From Aspidapion aeneum (Eukaryota > Arthropoda > Insecta > Coleoptera > Brentidae): a DNA stretch of 64,000 nt. The notes beneath the pieces were generated by a model. That model made no database searches, was not told where the DNA came from, and was given only the letters and a program-made list of their open reading frames with translations. Both the position numbers and the translations under genes were made by a program. Location: NCBI GenBank assembly GCA_963576565.1, contig OY755042.1:106755314-106819313 (forward strand), written 5' to 3'. Positions 12,012 through 24,819 of the stretch are shown here, one piece after another (position 1 is the stretch's first letter; each line of letters opens with the position of its first letter).

Positions 12012-12017
12012 TTTATT
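12012..12017 (-). promoter_or_regulatory. Polyadenylation signal, LRR gene
   Basis: AATAAA on the minus strand starting only five bases after the stop codon of the LRR gene. If used, the 3' UTR would be very short. Confidence 0.45.
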
Positions 12018-12021
12018 AATA

Positions 12022-15000
12022 TTAAATATTGCTATAAAAATAGGGTTCTATACTAGCTTTTCTCTCACAGGGATGGTTTGGAGGTAAAGGTGGTGGTTCG
12101 TAAATTACATCGTTATATTGGTCCACTGCATCTTCAGAATATTCCTCATCTAACATTTTTTTTGCCTCTTGTATATCATATATCTGCTTTGTTTCATACG
12201 ATGCTTTTAGTTTGGTATATCCTATACTTGTTGGCGTAAGGTAACCATCAGCATCAGCTTTCATGCTGTTGTAATTGGGCATTACTAAGAAACTTGGGAT
12301 TTTTCTCTTTTCTTTTACCAAAACTACTCTCTTGTTGCCTTTAATTAACTCTGGATTTTGTCGAACTACAAGATAGGCAAAAACACTAGCAACGAATACA
12401 GAAAATAACAAAAACAAACCAAATCCTAAAAGAACTATTAATTTGTTTTCATTTGTAATCCAGGCTTGCTTTCCATATTCTGAGGGGGTCTTCAAGGCAG
12501 TACAATCTTTGCTTACAATATACTGCGGCTCGTTTGTATCATTTGTTGCTAAACAAACTGTATACAGAGCATCATACATGAGTTCTACAGAAACCATTGA
12601 TGTTTCTTTAAAGTTACAGGCACAACCATAGTCGGAATCATTGTTAACATTTGTCCAAATTAAAAATTCTGTGTTATCTTTATTAGAATAACTATAAATA
12701 TACAGATTGTATAGAGGTGTATTTTTATCTTGAACGAACATAACTTTAATATAATGATCTTTACTCTGTAGTGTTGCATTTTTCAGATACGTTTCTATTT
12801 TTTCCGCAGATTCCGTTGTTTCTGCATCTTTACATAGAAGGTTTTTATAAACATATTTTCCACCTGGTTTAGGAACTTTCGAAGTAATCGGAGAAGGTTT
12901 TTTTGTGGTAGTTATCGTGCTTGTTGTGACAGGGGCATCTGTTGTAGAAAAATTAGCTGGACAAAAATTTACTTCCGTATAAGGTTTGGTAGAGCCATCG
13001 TCTTGAATACAATTCATGTTTGATCCAATATGTTTTTCTTCCAAATATTCTTTAAACCATTGCAAATAACAATCACAGACCCATGGATTTTCTTCAACAG
13101 AAATTATACCAAGGTGTGGTTGACCACCAAAAACATTGTAGGGTAATGTTTTAAGATTATTTCCTTTTAAAATAATTTGTTGTAGAGCTTGAGCACCATT
13201 AAATGCACCTTGTTTAATTGATTCTATTGCGCTACCTTGCAAATACAGTTGAACAAGTTTTGTTGCCTTTAGAAAACAATTTGTTGGAATTGATTTAATT
13301 ATATTTTCGCTTAAATCTAGCGTTACCAGATTGTTTAGGTAGTCTCCGTCCGATGTCATATTTTTTAAACTTTCCTCACTTAGAATAATTTTGTTAAACT
13401 GAAGAGTTTGAACTGAATCAGATATAAACTGAAGCACATTTTTTTCCAAACGCAATTGTTTTGGATTTAAAAATCTGAATTGAAAGAGCCTTATGCTAGT
13501 GTTAGAAAATACATTTTTTGGAATGTAATCGATATTAGAATTTGATATGGTTATCTCCAAATTTTCTTTAAAAGGCTGTTCTGAAAAGCTACCAGCGCCC
13601 AAATTTTCCAAGTGATTGCTGCTTATGTCAATAGAATTAACTGTACAATTAAGTTGATTTAGCCAACCCTTGGATATGGAATTTTGATCAAGCTGGAGTT
13701 CCAATTTTACCGTTTTTGAGTGACACTAAAAAAAATAAGTATTATTGTAATTTTTTTGTTTAATTTACATATTTAAGCGCCTATATTCAAGGTGTTACGA
13801 AATCATAGATTATAGTTAAGTGGCTTAGTTAAAAATCGTATCCCGTGGGATATTTGTGGAACATTTTTTGAGACTACCTTAGATCGATTGATAATAGATC
13901 ACAGACTTCAACACACAAGTCACCGGGTTTTTGCCTTCAATTTGAGTGGGAGGGCCTGTGTCACGTCACAAATACATCGGCTTTTTCATGTTTTTTTATA
14001 AACTTTGGCTATTAACTTTCGCTAAATAAGTTTTACAGAAAAACTGTAAATACGTTTTTGGTTTGCAATCGAACACCAATTAATATAGTAAATTAGCTTT
14101 ATGTCTTAAAAACTATCAGAGATAATAATTTAGAAAAAAAAAATATGAAAAATTGTAACTTTTTTTACTAAAAATAAATGAGGAAGGTATATACAGTACA
14201 GTCCCGATTATCCGAAATAATGTGGACCAGAGTGATTTCGGATAATCAAAATTTCGGTTAATCCGATTTTTTTTTTGAAAAATAGGAGTTTAGGATGCGT
14301 ATATCATTAAATCGACTTAAAAACATTTGTAACACTCTGTCGGCTAACTAAAACAATTCGGATTTTACACCGTCGGTCGTATTGCCGTGAAACTAGTGAT
14401 GGGCATAATCGGGTAATTTCAATCCTCGAGTATCGATCCTCGAGGATTTTAATAATCGGATGATCATTCGTTCGAGGAATCCTCGACCATAGTTTAATGA
14501 ATGTTTTGTTTTTGATGTTTACTTTCGGCTGTGTAACATAGCCCGAAGATTTGCTTTCAGTGCATTGTTGCCAATAGTTCTCTTCTGGAAAACATAATGG
14601 TGTGTAAACAATTAATAATTGATTTAATTGCTATATAAATAACATTTTGAAGGTTTGGTTTTTCGTTTCTTAATTTCCCATAAGAATATTTGAAAAACGT
14701 GGTTTTGTGGGTTTCTGAGTTTAAGGATTTTGAGTTTTTTTGTTTTGTGGCAACTTGGCAACGTTTCAAGCTAAAATGAAATTTCGGGGACCTACACGCT
14801 ACAAAGGCGGATTTAGTTTGTTAGGTGATCCGTGGTTTTAGGCTAATCGCCTTATTTTTAATTTTTACTCTAGATATAAATAATGATAAAAAAATAATTC
14901 TATATAAAATACATATTTTGAGTGTAATTGAGAATTGAGGAAACTCGAGCGATTTAAAATAATTAAAAGGTTCTCCTTTCCTGAGTCCTCTATACAAAAC

Positions 15001-18000
15001 AAAACAAAATGCACGGCAGACGGCAAATGTCTTAGGTGGTTAATGTTTCATGTCACGGAAATCATCGAGGATCGAGAAAAATCCTCGAAACATACCGAGG
15101 ATATCGATCCTCGAATGACCGAGGATTTTTCACTCGAGTGATCCCATCACCCCGAGGGGAACCACCTAGCAGTATAGGTGAATCCCAGACGCGTTTCGTA
15201 TAATGCGAATTTTTTCGGTTAATCGTGATTTTTGTTTTTAAAGTTTGTTTCGGATAAACCGGATTTCGGAAAATCACGATTCGGATAATCGGAATTGTAC
15301 TGTAGTTGTAAATTATCCTAGGTCGTAGTGGTGGTGAATAACTCAATTTTAGATCGCCGGGGGTTTCCCTCAAATTTGAGGAAAATGTTTTCTTTTACAC
15401 TCTTTTGCTTTTAACTTTTGCCACATCAATTTTACAAAAATATTGTTAAGGGTATAATTTTTTGCAGTAGAACAATTTAATTGTAGTTTTAATGAGATTT
15501 ATATCTTAAGAACTAAAAATTTGTGTAAAAACATGGAAAAAATCACAGTCTTCAATTTATGACGTCTCATAGGCCCTCCTACTCAAATTGTTGGCAAACA
15601 CTCTGTGGCTAAAAATTGTATGATCCAGTAGCGTAGCGTCAGCTATCCAATGAGTGGAGGGGGGTTAAATATATAAACATATACACTGTGTTTTATTTAA
15701 AACTTTCCACCCGGGATTTCTCGAGAACTGGTGAAAATTTTTAAAAATGCCGAGACACACTTTTTAGCTATTCTGAAATTTTTGTAGCACGAACCCCCTT
15801 CGAGGGGTATACTTTACCCCTATATTTTGAATAGGGAAAGTGGGTCTAGTGATACTTACGGACTACCATAGACCACTTAACTCTTATGTGGAATGGTAGG
15901 AATCAAAATTGTTTAAAAAATATATTTTATTTTTAGTATTCATAAAATCGTTATCCGTATCCACAGAATAAATTTATTTTTCCCTATTTTTAGAAACAAC
16001 TTAGTTTTTGGAACGAAATTTTTATTTATATATTTGATGGTAGGCGATTATAAATTGCTATGTCCTCATTTTCAGCTCAAAATGCGTCAGGGATCAACCT
16101 TTATAGTTGTCGGGACTGTTGTCTAGATTTTTGTTTGTGTATTTAAGATTTGTGCCAAATGCGATAATTTTTTTTTGACACTAGAATAAAAAAGCATTGT
16201 TATTTTTGGGATTAACTAATAAATTATACAGTGTGGAACAGCCCAATGGAATAAATTCGATAACGAATAAATAAGGACGTATTGGGAAAAACATTTGGAC
16301 ATGTCAATTAGTATTTTTAAATGCGCATTTGTCTAAAAAAAATATATATAGGGTGCATCGAGGGGTGAACAGCTCTCACAATCGGTGTACACATTTCTCA
16401 CAATCTGTTCACAATCTTTACACAATCCCTCCCAATCACCCACAATCTGTCACAATCTCTCACAATCCTTCACAATCGTACCACAATCGTTCACAATCCC
16501 TCACAATCCTTCACAATCCCTGACAATCTTACCACAATCCCTCACAATCTTTACACAATCCCTCACAATCTTTAGACAATCTTAGCAAAAGATTGTGGAT
16601 TTTCACAATTGGCGTACACATTTTGGGGTTAGCTGGTCACCCCTTGGGTATTAAGTAGCAGGGCCGGGAACGGTAAATTAAGAGGGCGGCAAAGGAAATT
16701 ATAGACTTGATGACCTTTTTTTTTCTTTTTTTTTTTTGGTCGCAAGAATTTTTGATGGGACGGCCCCCCCGCCCCTTCAGGCACGCTACGCCGCTGCACA
16801 ATCCCTCACAATCTTTACACAATCCCTCACAATCTTTCACAATCTTGCCACAATCCCTCACAATCTTTACACAATCTTAGCAAAAGATTGTGGATTTTCA
16901 CAATCGGTGTACACATTTTGGGTTAGCTGTTCACCCCTCGGGGTGCATGCAACCCCTTGTATATTATTTATTTTTGAATTCTTCCGAAAATTCTAGGCAT
17001 AAATCATGTACAATATCCTATACTTAAGTCTAATCATTTTTGAAATATTGACAGTTTAAAAATGACAATTTCCAATTTCGAGGCGGAATATTTCGAAAAC
17101 GGTTAAAACTATGGAAAAACGGCTTGCATGTTATTTTCCCTATTTTTAATTATCTATCGATTGAAACGCCAACACTTTGGGTTTAATCCGGTTAAACCGG
17201 ATGTGGTCGTGGTTGATGTCGATCTATAGATAATTAAAAATAAGGATAGGGACATGTAAGCCGTTTTTCTATTGTTTTGTTTTCCGTATTTTTCGCCTCG
17301 AAATTAGAAATTGTCGTTTTTGAACTGTCAATATTTCAAAAATGCTTAGACTTAGGTATAGGACATTGAGATGAATTATGTCTAGAATTTTCTGAAGAAT
17401 CAAAAAAATAAATAATATACAGATGGTTGCATTTAAAATAAGAAAGTTGGAATTGGCCACTGTCACATAACAAACCCTATACAAAATTTTTAAAAAAATG
17501 CACATTTAAAAATATAAATCGACGTGTCCAAGCGTTTTTCCCAACACGCCCGTATTTATTCGTTCGTTATCGAATTTATTCCATTCGGCTATTCCACACT
17601 GTATACATAGCTACATACATTTTTTACATTTTGCAATCAGTAGTTTCAGTAGCGCACTCTGGAGTATTATCGTAGGGGGGCCGAGACCTCATAATGCCGT
17701 ATTATATGCATTTTTTTTTCAGGTAATTTATAAATGGTTTTCTTTAAACATCAAAAATTAAATATATTCTCTGACCCCGTATACTTCTGTTTATACCTAT
17801 TTTTGTTTCCAATCTTGCAACAGTTATTTTAACTGAGCTAGTGATTTGACATTTAGTAGCTGTTGGGAAGAGTGGGGCAAGATGACTATGTTCAGATTTA
17901 AAGCTTCCTAGAAAATACCCAAACCGGGTTTTAACTAAAAAACTTCGTTTAGTTGTTAGATAGATGTTTTCGCTTACACACAAATTTAAAAAAAGACACA

Positions 18001-19539
18001 AAAATTTAAACCTTAAAAATCTACAACAAAAGACTTACAAAATGCCTTTTTGTCCTCTTGCCCCACTAGCGGGGTAAGTTCTCGAGCCTTGAAGGGGGCA
18101 AGATGACGATTAGGCGCATAGGTCACAAAAAGAACAACCCCTTCATTTCATGTGAGGTGCACGCCCCATGCCCCTAACCCTCGCACCTTCCACATTTAAT
18201 CAAGTCTGCTACTAAAGATGGTCATTTACATGTTCTTATATTAAAAATATAATAAATAATTTTCTACTTACTAAAAAATATTATATTTCCCTTAGATTTT
18301 TCCGTAAAAGCTTATTCTTCGGCATAAAATTTTAGAAAACTTTGACTAAAAAGTTCTAACAGCACAGTAATAAACTCGTTTTAACCTTTTTAGGAAATTC
18401 AAAATGGCGGATCCAAAATGAAGGACATTATAATTTAAAAACAGGTTTGTTTCAAATTTAAAAGTTTTTGAGGTTTAAAGTTAGGTAATCAATTGATTGA
18501 TGCTTAATTTTACAAACAAAAAAATCATCATGGCGGACCATTATATTTGTGGACCGATTTGTCTCAAACTTAGTAATTTGAGAAGTTTAGAAAAGGGTAA
18601 AACTATTTTTTTTATAGTGTCGAAATTATAAAATGTCGAATTTACAAAATGTCGATATTACCAAATGTCGAAAAAAGAAAATGTCGAAATGCAAAATAAA
18701 ATTTTAAAAACCTAATCTTACATGATCCAGTCAGATTGGATTTAGTGAAATAACCAGAACAGATTAGTTTCTTTCTTATATCTCAACCTGAGTAGGTCAA
18801 GTTATTATACCAACAAAAAACTAACCTGATCTGGCCAGGTTGGTTTTTTTTATTATAATAACCTAACCACAACAGGGTATGCTTTTTTTTATTATATCAA
18901 CCTAACCAGGTCAGGTTAGGTGTTAATTTATATTTTTATTTCGACATTTTGTATTGATATTTTGTACTTTCGACAAATTGTAAATTCGACAATTTGTGTT
19001 TTGATGCATATGATGATTTTATCATTATTACTACCTACCAATTTGTTGATTTCTTTGACCAGTGTTTCGCTATTTTGTGCATTACAAAATATTTCTGCAT
19101 TGCTTTCAAAATGGCATGGGGCTGATGCATAAAGCTTTCTTATAAATGGTTTAATTTCATACATTTCGGTACTTGGTAAAGCATCTTTCGTATTTATGCT
19201 GGCTGTAGTTGTTCTTTCGGACATAAATGCTGTAGTTTGCGTGCTTCCATATTTTGTTGGTTTCGATGTATCATTCTCAAAATTTTTATCCTTTGCTGTT
19301 ACTGTTGCAGCACTAGTTCTTTCAGTAGTTGAATTGGTATCATTTAAAAATGGTTCAAAACTATACGTATAAGATTCAGTGGTAGTTAGATCCGTAGATT
19401 CTGTAGTTAAATCTTTCTGTGGGACTCTCGTGGTATTATTGACTATTATACCGTTGTTATTGTTTTTATGCTCGCCTAATATATCAAGGACGAGTATCGG
19501 AATAAATACGAAACAAAACAAAACGAGCGTGACTATCAT
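12022..19539 (-). CDS. Leucine-rich-repeat single-pass membrane protein
   Basis: Two coding exons are proposed: 19039-19539 (donor GTAGGT) and 12022-13725 (acceptor TTTTTTTAG), joined in phase 0 to 734 residues. The start Met at 19537-19539 opens a hydrophobic signal sequence (MIVTLVLFCFVFIPILVL). Next come a Thr/Ser-rich stalk with several N-glycosylation sequons, a cysteine pair (CHFESNAEIFC) with a third Cys just past the exon junction like an LRR N-terminal cap, leucine-rich repeats at about 183-380, an LRR C-terminal cap (NPWVCDCYLQWF, about 380-425), a second Cys-containing ectodomain, a transmembrane segment at about 595-621 (LIVLLGFGLFLLFSVFVASV) and a tail of about 113 residues with many tyrosines and a PPPLPP motif. 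This is the layout of insect LRR cell-surface receptors or adhesion proteins. The ligand and exact family are not recognised. The exon-1 link is inferred from phase and domain fit. Confidence 0.8.
13726..14191. repeat. AT-rich repeat debris in LRR intron
   Basis: Contains a sequence of the type 'gtgacgtcacaaat...ccatgtttttt' that recurs in diverged form at 15340-15620 and twice at 56330-56720 (catcttggat-tatgacgtcac). A dispersed repeat of unknown class. Confidence 0.4.
14192..15304. mobile_element. pogo/Tigger-like non-autonomous DNA transposon
   Basis: The ends CAGTACAGTCCCGATTATCC (from 14194) and its diverged complement (GGATAATCGGAATTGTACTG, ending 15302) are flanked by TA on both sides. 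This end sequence and TA duplication are typical of pogo-type Tc1/mariner elements. No transposase ORF is present. Confidence 0.8.
14396..15153. mobile_element. Possible MITE nested in the pogo-like element
   Basis: Inverted ends GTGATGGGCATAATCGGGTA and a complement ending GATCCCATCAC lie inside the pogo-like element. Both arms are rich in 'atcctcgag' motifs. Starts of the type GTGATGGG are common in hAT MITEs, but no target duplication is visible. Confidence 0.5.
15305..16226. repeat. Intron DNA with dispersed-repeat pieces
   Basis: A piece near 15755-15850 (TATTCTGAAATTTTTGTAGC) recurs at 26955-26985 and in reverse near 27185. Otherwise nothing recognisable. Confidence 0.4.
16227..17603. 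mobile_element. Long foldback Tc1/mariner-type MITE
   Basis: The left arm from 16229 (CAGTGTGGAACAGCCCAATG) matches the complement of the right arm ending at 17601 (CGGCTATTCCACACTG) over about 100 bp. Both ends abut TA. A second, inner set of arms (about 16960-17165 and 17215-17480) folds on itself. The left arm is interrupted at about 16350-16947 by a minisatellite-bearing insertion. No transposase. Confidence 0.8.
16350..16947. repeat. TCACAATC minisatellite insertion
   Basis: About 20 imperfect tandem units of 'TCACAATCcc' at 16376-16590, with more at 16796-16880. They are bounded by inverted copies of GGGTGCATCGAGGGGTGAAC (left) and GTTCACCCCTCGGGGTGCAT (right). A middle segment of about 180 bp carries a poly-T tract and a C-run. 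Fragments such as GATTGTGGATTTTCACAAT occur twice. The insertion lies within the left arm of the surrounding foldback MITE. Confidence 0.75.
17604..18600. other. LRR intron, no clear feature
   Basis: Holds a truncated family C-like end near 17665-17705 and two 'gggcaagatgac' copies (17876, 18093). No gene found. Confidence 0.4.
18605..18995. repeat. Inverted ATGTCGA repeats around a tandem array
   Basis: 'aaaatgtcga' motifs at 18630-18690 are matched by complementary 'tcgacattttgt' motifs at 18938-18990. Between them are three or four units of about 55 bp containing 'taacctgatctggccaggtt' and 'aacctaaccaggtcaggtta'. Probably a foldback element in the LRR intron, about 45 bp from the exon-1 donor. 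Confidence 0.5.
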
Positions 19540-20107
19540 CAGGCATTTTTCCAGTTTGAAGTAGCAGGTGTGTTTAAACTCTTGCAGGCTAAAATTAAGG
19601 TATTTGTTTAAAGACCATACTCTCACGAATTAGAAAACTCAGTACGCTAAACAATTTATTTATTTTTCCCCACCCTATATCTACAGTAAGTGAAGCTCTC
19701 TGAAACTATCTGTCTCATAGACTACAAAAACATTTCTGACTGAAAAATTAAGCCAAACAATATTTTTGCAAACTTGTCTTCAAGAAACCACAAATTGCCC
19801 ATTCAAATTAAATTCCTGGCAAACTGCATGCACTTTCGAATACATACAATACATACATCATATCGGAAACATGCCCAGTTTTGGCGTAATGGCTTTAATC
19901 AAACAGTGCTGTTGCGAGTGGGGTTTACAAAACCCCATAGATATACCTTTTTCATAAGAGCAAAAACGGTGGAAAAATATTTGTACAATCATTTTTTTTT
20001 CATATCTGGTTTAGTTTAGAAAATATGGAGAAAAATAAAAAATTTGGTTTTTTAAATATACATATTTTTTTAAATATCTTTTTTAGTTTTCGAGATACGC
20101 AATAGAG
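19540..20107. other. Region upstream of the LRR gene
   Basis: Putative 5' flank or UTR of the minus-strand LRR gene. An open frame continues upstream to 19626, so a start further out (19624-19626) is possible. No core promoter motif was identified with confidence. Confidence 0.35.
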
Positions 20108-20317
20108 TGTTGAGACAGTGGCGTATATAAGGGGGGGCCTGGGGGGCTCAGACCCCCCCGAAGCTAAGGTTTTTATAAATATTTTCCACATATTTTATAA
20201 ATACAAAAAATAGCATAAAATACGGCCTCATGAGGTATCGCCCCCCCCCCCCCCCCCCCCCGAAACTGTTCGCCCCCCCCCCCGAAACATTTTTATATAT
20301 ACGCCACTGTGTTGAGA
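20108..20317. mobile_element. hAT-like MITE family C, copy 2, with TSD
   Basis: The element 20116-20309 starts CAGTGGCG and ends CGCCACTG. It is flanked by the perfect 8-bp repeat TGTTGAGA (20108-20115, 20310-20317). It contains long poly-G/poly-C runs, including about 22 C residues near 20240-20261. Confidence 0.85.
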
Positions 20318-20544
20318 CATCATATAATCTAGAAATTACTGCACAAACAACAGTGAAAAAAATATTGTTCTATCAGTGCTGGTTACCGAAATATTGAAGA
20401 ATACATTTTAAAAGGTTGAAAGGGGGTGGAGGCCAAGATATATTTTCGTAGTCAGGAGACATCCAAGTTTCAAAAAATATAGCTTGGCAACCATCATCAC
20501 CTTGATGCAGGCGAACCCCTTTTTTATGCCCTCCGCCGCTCTAC

Positions 20545-21277
20545 TATTACGACGATATTGCTAAGATAGGTCAAAATTACCCAAATAACACATTTTCGGC
20601 GTTATCTCAAAAAACACTCTGCCAATCTATGGGCACCTAAGCTCACACTAGATACTATAGTTATACTGTACGTGTGAGCTAATTTAACTAAAATCTCAAA
20701 TATATTTTATTCAACTCCAGATTTAATTACCTTTCGTTTGATACCACAGAAGCCATGTTTTGACTTAAACTCTAATTTTTAAAATCTACCCTCACCCTTT
20801 AAAAAAAAACTAAAATGTATTTTGTTTAACTCCAGACTTAATTACCTTTCGTTTGATATCATATTCGCCATATTTTCACATAAACTCTAATTTTTTAAAT
20901 CTACCCTTTTATTTGGCATGCGCTCGATGGATTTTGTTCATTTTTAATTGGGACCATCACGGCCCAAGACCCAGCCTAGGTACCAAATTTCATTTAAATC
21001 GGATAAGCGGTTTTTGAGTTATGCGGGTTGGTCGTTACAGACAGACAGACATACAGACAGACAGACAGACAGACAGACGGCGCAAAAAAAAAGTTTCAAA
21101 ATTATCAGAAACGTAAAGATATATAATTTTTTTTTTAAATCGGAACAATTTCTTTTTCTCGAAAAAATTAGGATTATCATAGCTCACACTACTATAGTAT
21201 AGTAGTGGTGTGAGCTAAAATTTCGTAGAAAACAATACCTTCTCTAGCCATTGCTGCACGGGCTAGAAAGGTAAAAA
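20545..21277 (+). repeat. Repeat family A copy split by a hairpin insertion
   Basis: Family A sequence at 20545-20622 (acgacgatattgctaagata ... gttatctcaaaaaa) resumes at 21216-21277 (aaaatttcgtagaaaacaat ... ggctagaaaggtaaaaaa). The roughly 590 bp between are foreign. They begin and end with small hairpins (AGCTCACAC...GTGTGAGCT at about 20649-20690 and 21181-21215) and hold a direct duplication of about 115 bp (20700-20905) plus an ACAG microsatellite (21040-21080). Confidence 0.7.
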
Positions 21278-21778
21278 ATTACTCGACTAGAATAAAAACT
21301 TTTTTCTTACTGAAAAACTTACCTTGATCGATGAATAACTTGATGAGAATGAACCATTTTTTTTGTAGTAAATTAATATTATTATAATTTTAGACATTGA
21401 TGAGCACAAATTTCCTCTTTCTTTTGCCACACTTTTTCAGCGACATATTAATTTTCCTTGTTTTGTCTAAAAATATTATTCATGTTTTCAGAGGGAATTC
21501 ACCACACAAATGGCATATGTTTTTGTTTGGTGATAACGGCTATATTAACTGTGATTTGTATAGGCATTACAACCGAAATTTTAATATTGTTTTTATCAGT
21601 ATGTAGATATGACTTTACCAGAAGCTTAATATTATTACGCAAAATCTTTTGCGATTTTTGCTAATACAAAATCTGCAAAGCCCTTACTGACATAGGTACC
21701 AGGAAATACTGGATTAGCGTAAACCAATTAACTATCAAACTGTATAAAAATTTTAATATTCTAGTTATGATAATATTA
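21278..21778. other. AT-rich spacer
   Basis: Short unlinked open frames only. No similarity recognised. Confidence 0.35.
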
Positions 21779-22540
21779 TACAGGGTATCTCTAAAAGGTC
21801 TGTACAAAATCTTAGCACATATTCCTGAGGTCAAAATAAGTCGATTTAAAGCAACTTACCTTAGTCCGAAATTGCTCCGTTTCAGAGATACAGGGTGTTT
21901 TTTATTTTAATTGAACCAAGCAGTAACGCACCCAGGAATATGTCTTGGGGGGGCCCGCAGCCTCATAATGTCGTATTTCATGCTATTTTTTGTGTTTATT
22001 CATGAAGTATGTGGAAAATATATACAAAAATCATAGGCTTGGGGGGGCCCGGGCCCCGGCCCCCCCCCTGGGTGCGCCCATGAACCAAGTGAAACTATTT
22101 TCTCAGAAATTGACTGATACCTACTGAAAATGATTAAACGACAAAAAAAAATAATAACTTATTTACTGACTAAATTTAATCCTTAAAGGTAGCAGTAAAA
22201 TCTTTTGATCCAAAATAATTTCAATATTCCGTTACGGCATCGAACACTAAAAACGGAAATATCTCGACAACGGCTCACCTTTTTGCCTAAAAAAGTTCAG
22301 GAAATTATTTTATCAACAAGAAAAGTTGAAAAATACACTGAGAAAAAAGTTATGGTCATTTTAAACCATAAGATAAGCATTGTGAAGCGCCCTCTAACGG
22401 CCCCAGTGAAAAAGTGTCCATATTTAGGTTTCGCATCCCAAAAAACCCCCGAATACCCATTTTAAAAGTAATGCGTTGAGAAATGTGCATAAATTTTAAT
22501 AAAATCGATTTTGTACAGACCTTTTAGAGACACGCTTCTG
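21779..22540. mobile_element. CAGGGT-ended TIR element with nested MITE
   Basis: The left end CAGGGTATCTCTAAAAGGTC starts after TA. The right end (TTTTGTACAGACCTTTTAGA at about 22509) is its complement over about 30 bp, with the last few bases decayed. A family C MITE is inserted at 21921-22081. Confidence 0.7.
21913..22089. mobile_element. hAT-like MITE family C, copy 3, with TSD
   Basis: The element 21921-22081 (CAGTAACGCACCCAGG ... CCTGGGTGCGCCCA) is flanked by the perfect 8-bp repeat GAACCAAG (21913-21920, 22082-22089). It sits inside the TIR element at 21779-22540. Confidence 0.8.
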
Positions 22541-22889
22541 CTCCAGGCTGCTTAATATTTTGTTTATAAATTTAACATTAAATTTGTATTGTTTTTTACC
22601 GCGCTATTTTTAGATCTCTACTAGTTGTAATGTAACAAATAAAATATTTAAGAAGGATTAAAAAAATGATCCACAGTACATTTTCTAAAACGATCTGAAC
22701 CTAAATCTGATGGGTAGGCAGAGTTGTCAGGTACTTCAAGTACAGTACTTAAAATTGTACTTCAAGTACTTACAAGTACTTCAAGTACTGTACTTGAAGT
22801 ACTTCTACAATCCGGTAATTGTACTCGGTACTTGAAGTACTTTTAACAATGTACTTGGAAATGTACTTGATTTGGTTAAGTAAAGTACT

Positions 22890-24175
<1,286 letters not shown>

Positions 24176-24599
24176 CTTCAAGTTAATTATAAGTACTTTA
24201 AGTACATTCAAAGTACTTCAAGTACATTCAAAATACTTCAAGTACATTCGAAGTACATTAAAAGTACTTCAAGTACAATAAAATATTCTTCAAGTACAAT
24301 GTAGATATAGGTAGATATAACTTTAATTCGCCGAAGACAAGTGGTAACCTCAAGGTTGCCACCTGTCCCATTTTTTTATCAACTTGGCAGGGAAGTCTGG
24401 TATTTTACAAAAAATCGAAATACTAGGTACACACTTCTCCAAAGAATAATGCCTACAGGCTTATTTATTTGCACGCATCTTCATTATTTCGTGGAACATA
24501 AAATTCAAATTCAGTGTGCCAGTCATGCCATCTATTGGGGGGTGTCGGTAGTACGGTATATTGCACTTGTAGCTCGATTTTTGGGGATCCACCTACTCA

Positions 24600-24819
24600 C
24601 CTTGCAGCAGTGTCGCCGTCGTGGTGTAGTGGTAGCAATGTTTGTTTCCCACACCAGCGGTCCGGGTTCGATTCCTGGCTAGGTACTTGGTTGTTTGTGT
24701 TTGTTTAAAAATGCTTTAACCTTGCTTGAACTTTGCGAAACTGGGCGATTGATCCTGATTGGATGGAAAGTCCCAGTATAAATAAAAAATAATAATAATA
24801 ATAACAAACCTTGCAGCAG
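24600..24819 (+). mobile_element. tRNA-derived SINE with 11-bp TSD
   Basis: The body is 24611-24808. A box-A-like TGGTGTAGTGG (24622) and a box-B-like GGTTCGATTCC (24665) are spaced as in tRNA genes. A tRNA-unrelated part follows, then an AAT-rich tail. Both sides carry the perfect direct repeat CCTTGCAGCAG (24600-24610, 24809-24819). These are the hallmarks of an RNA polymerase III SINE mobilised by LINE machinery. Confidence 0.9.

Noticed and set aside
16376..16910. Possible CRISPR-like array of TCACAATC repeats
   Set aside because: Units are about 10-12 bp and tandem with no unique spacers, the genome is an animal nuclear one, and no cas genes exist. It is a minisatellite.
18928..19038. 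C-terminal 36 codons of the ORF starting at 19626
   Set aside because: They lie past the GTAGGT donor at 19038 and enter an inverted repeat, so they are treated as intron.
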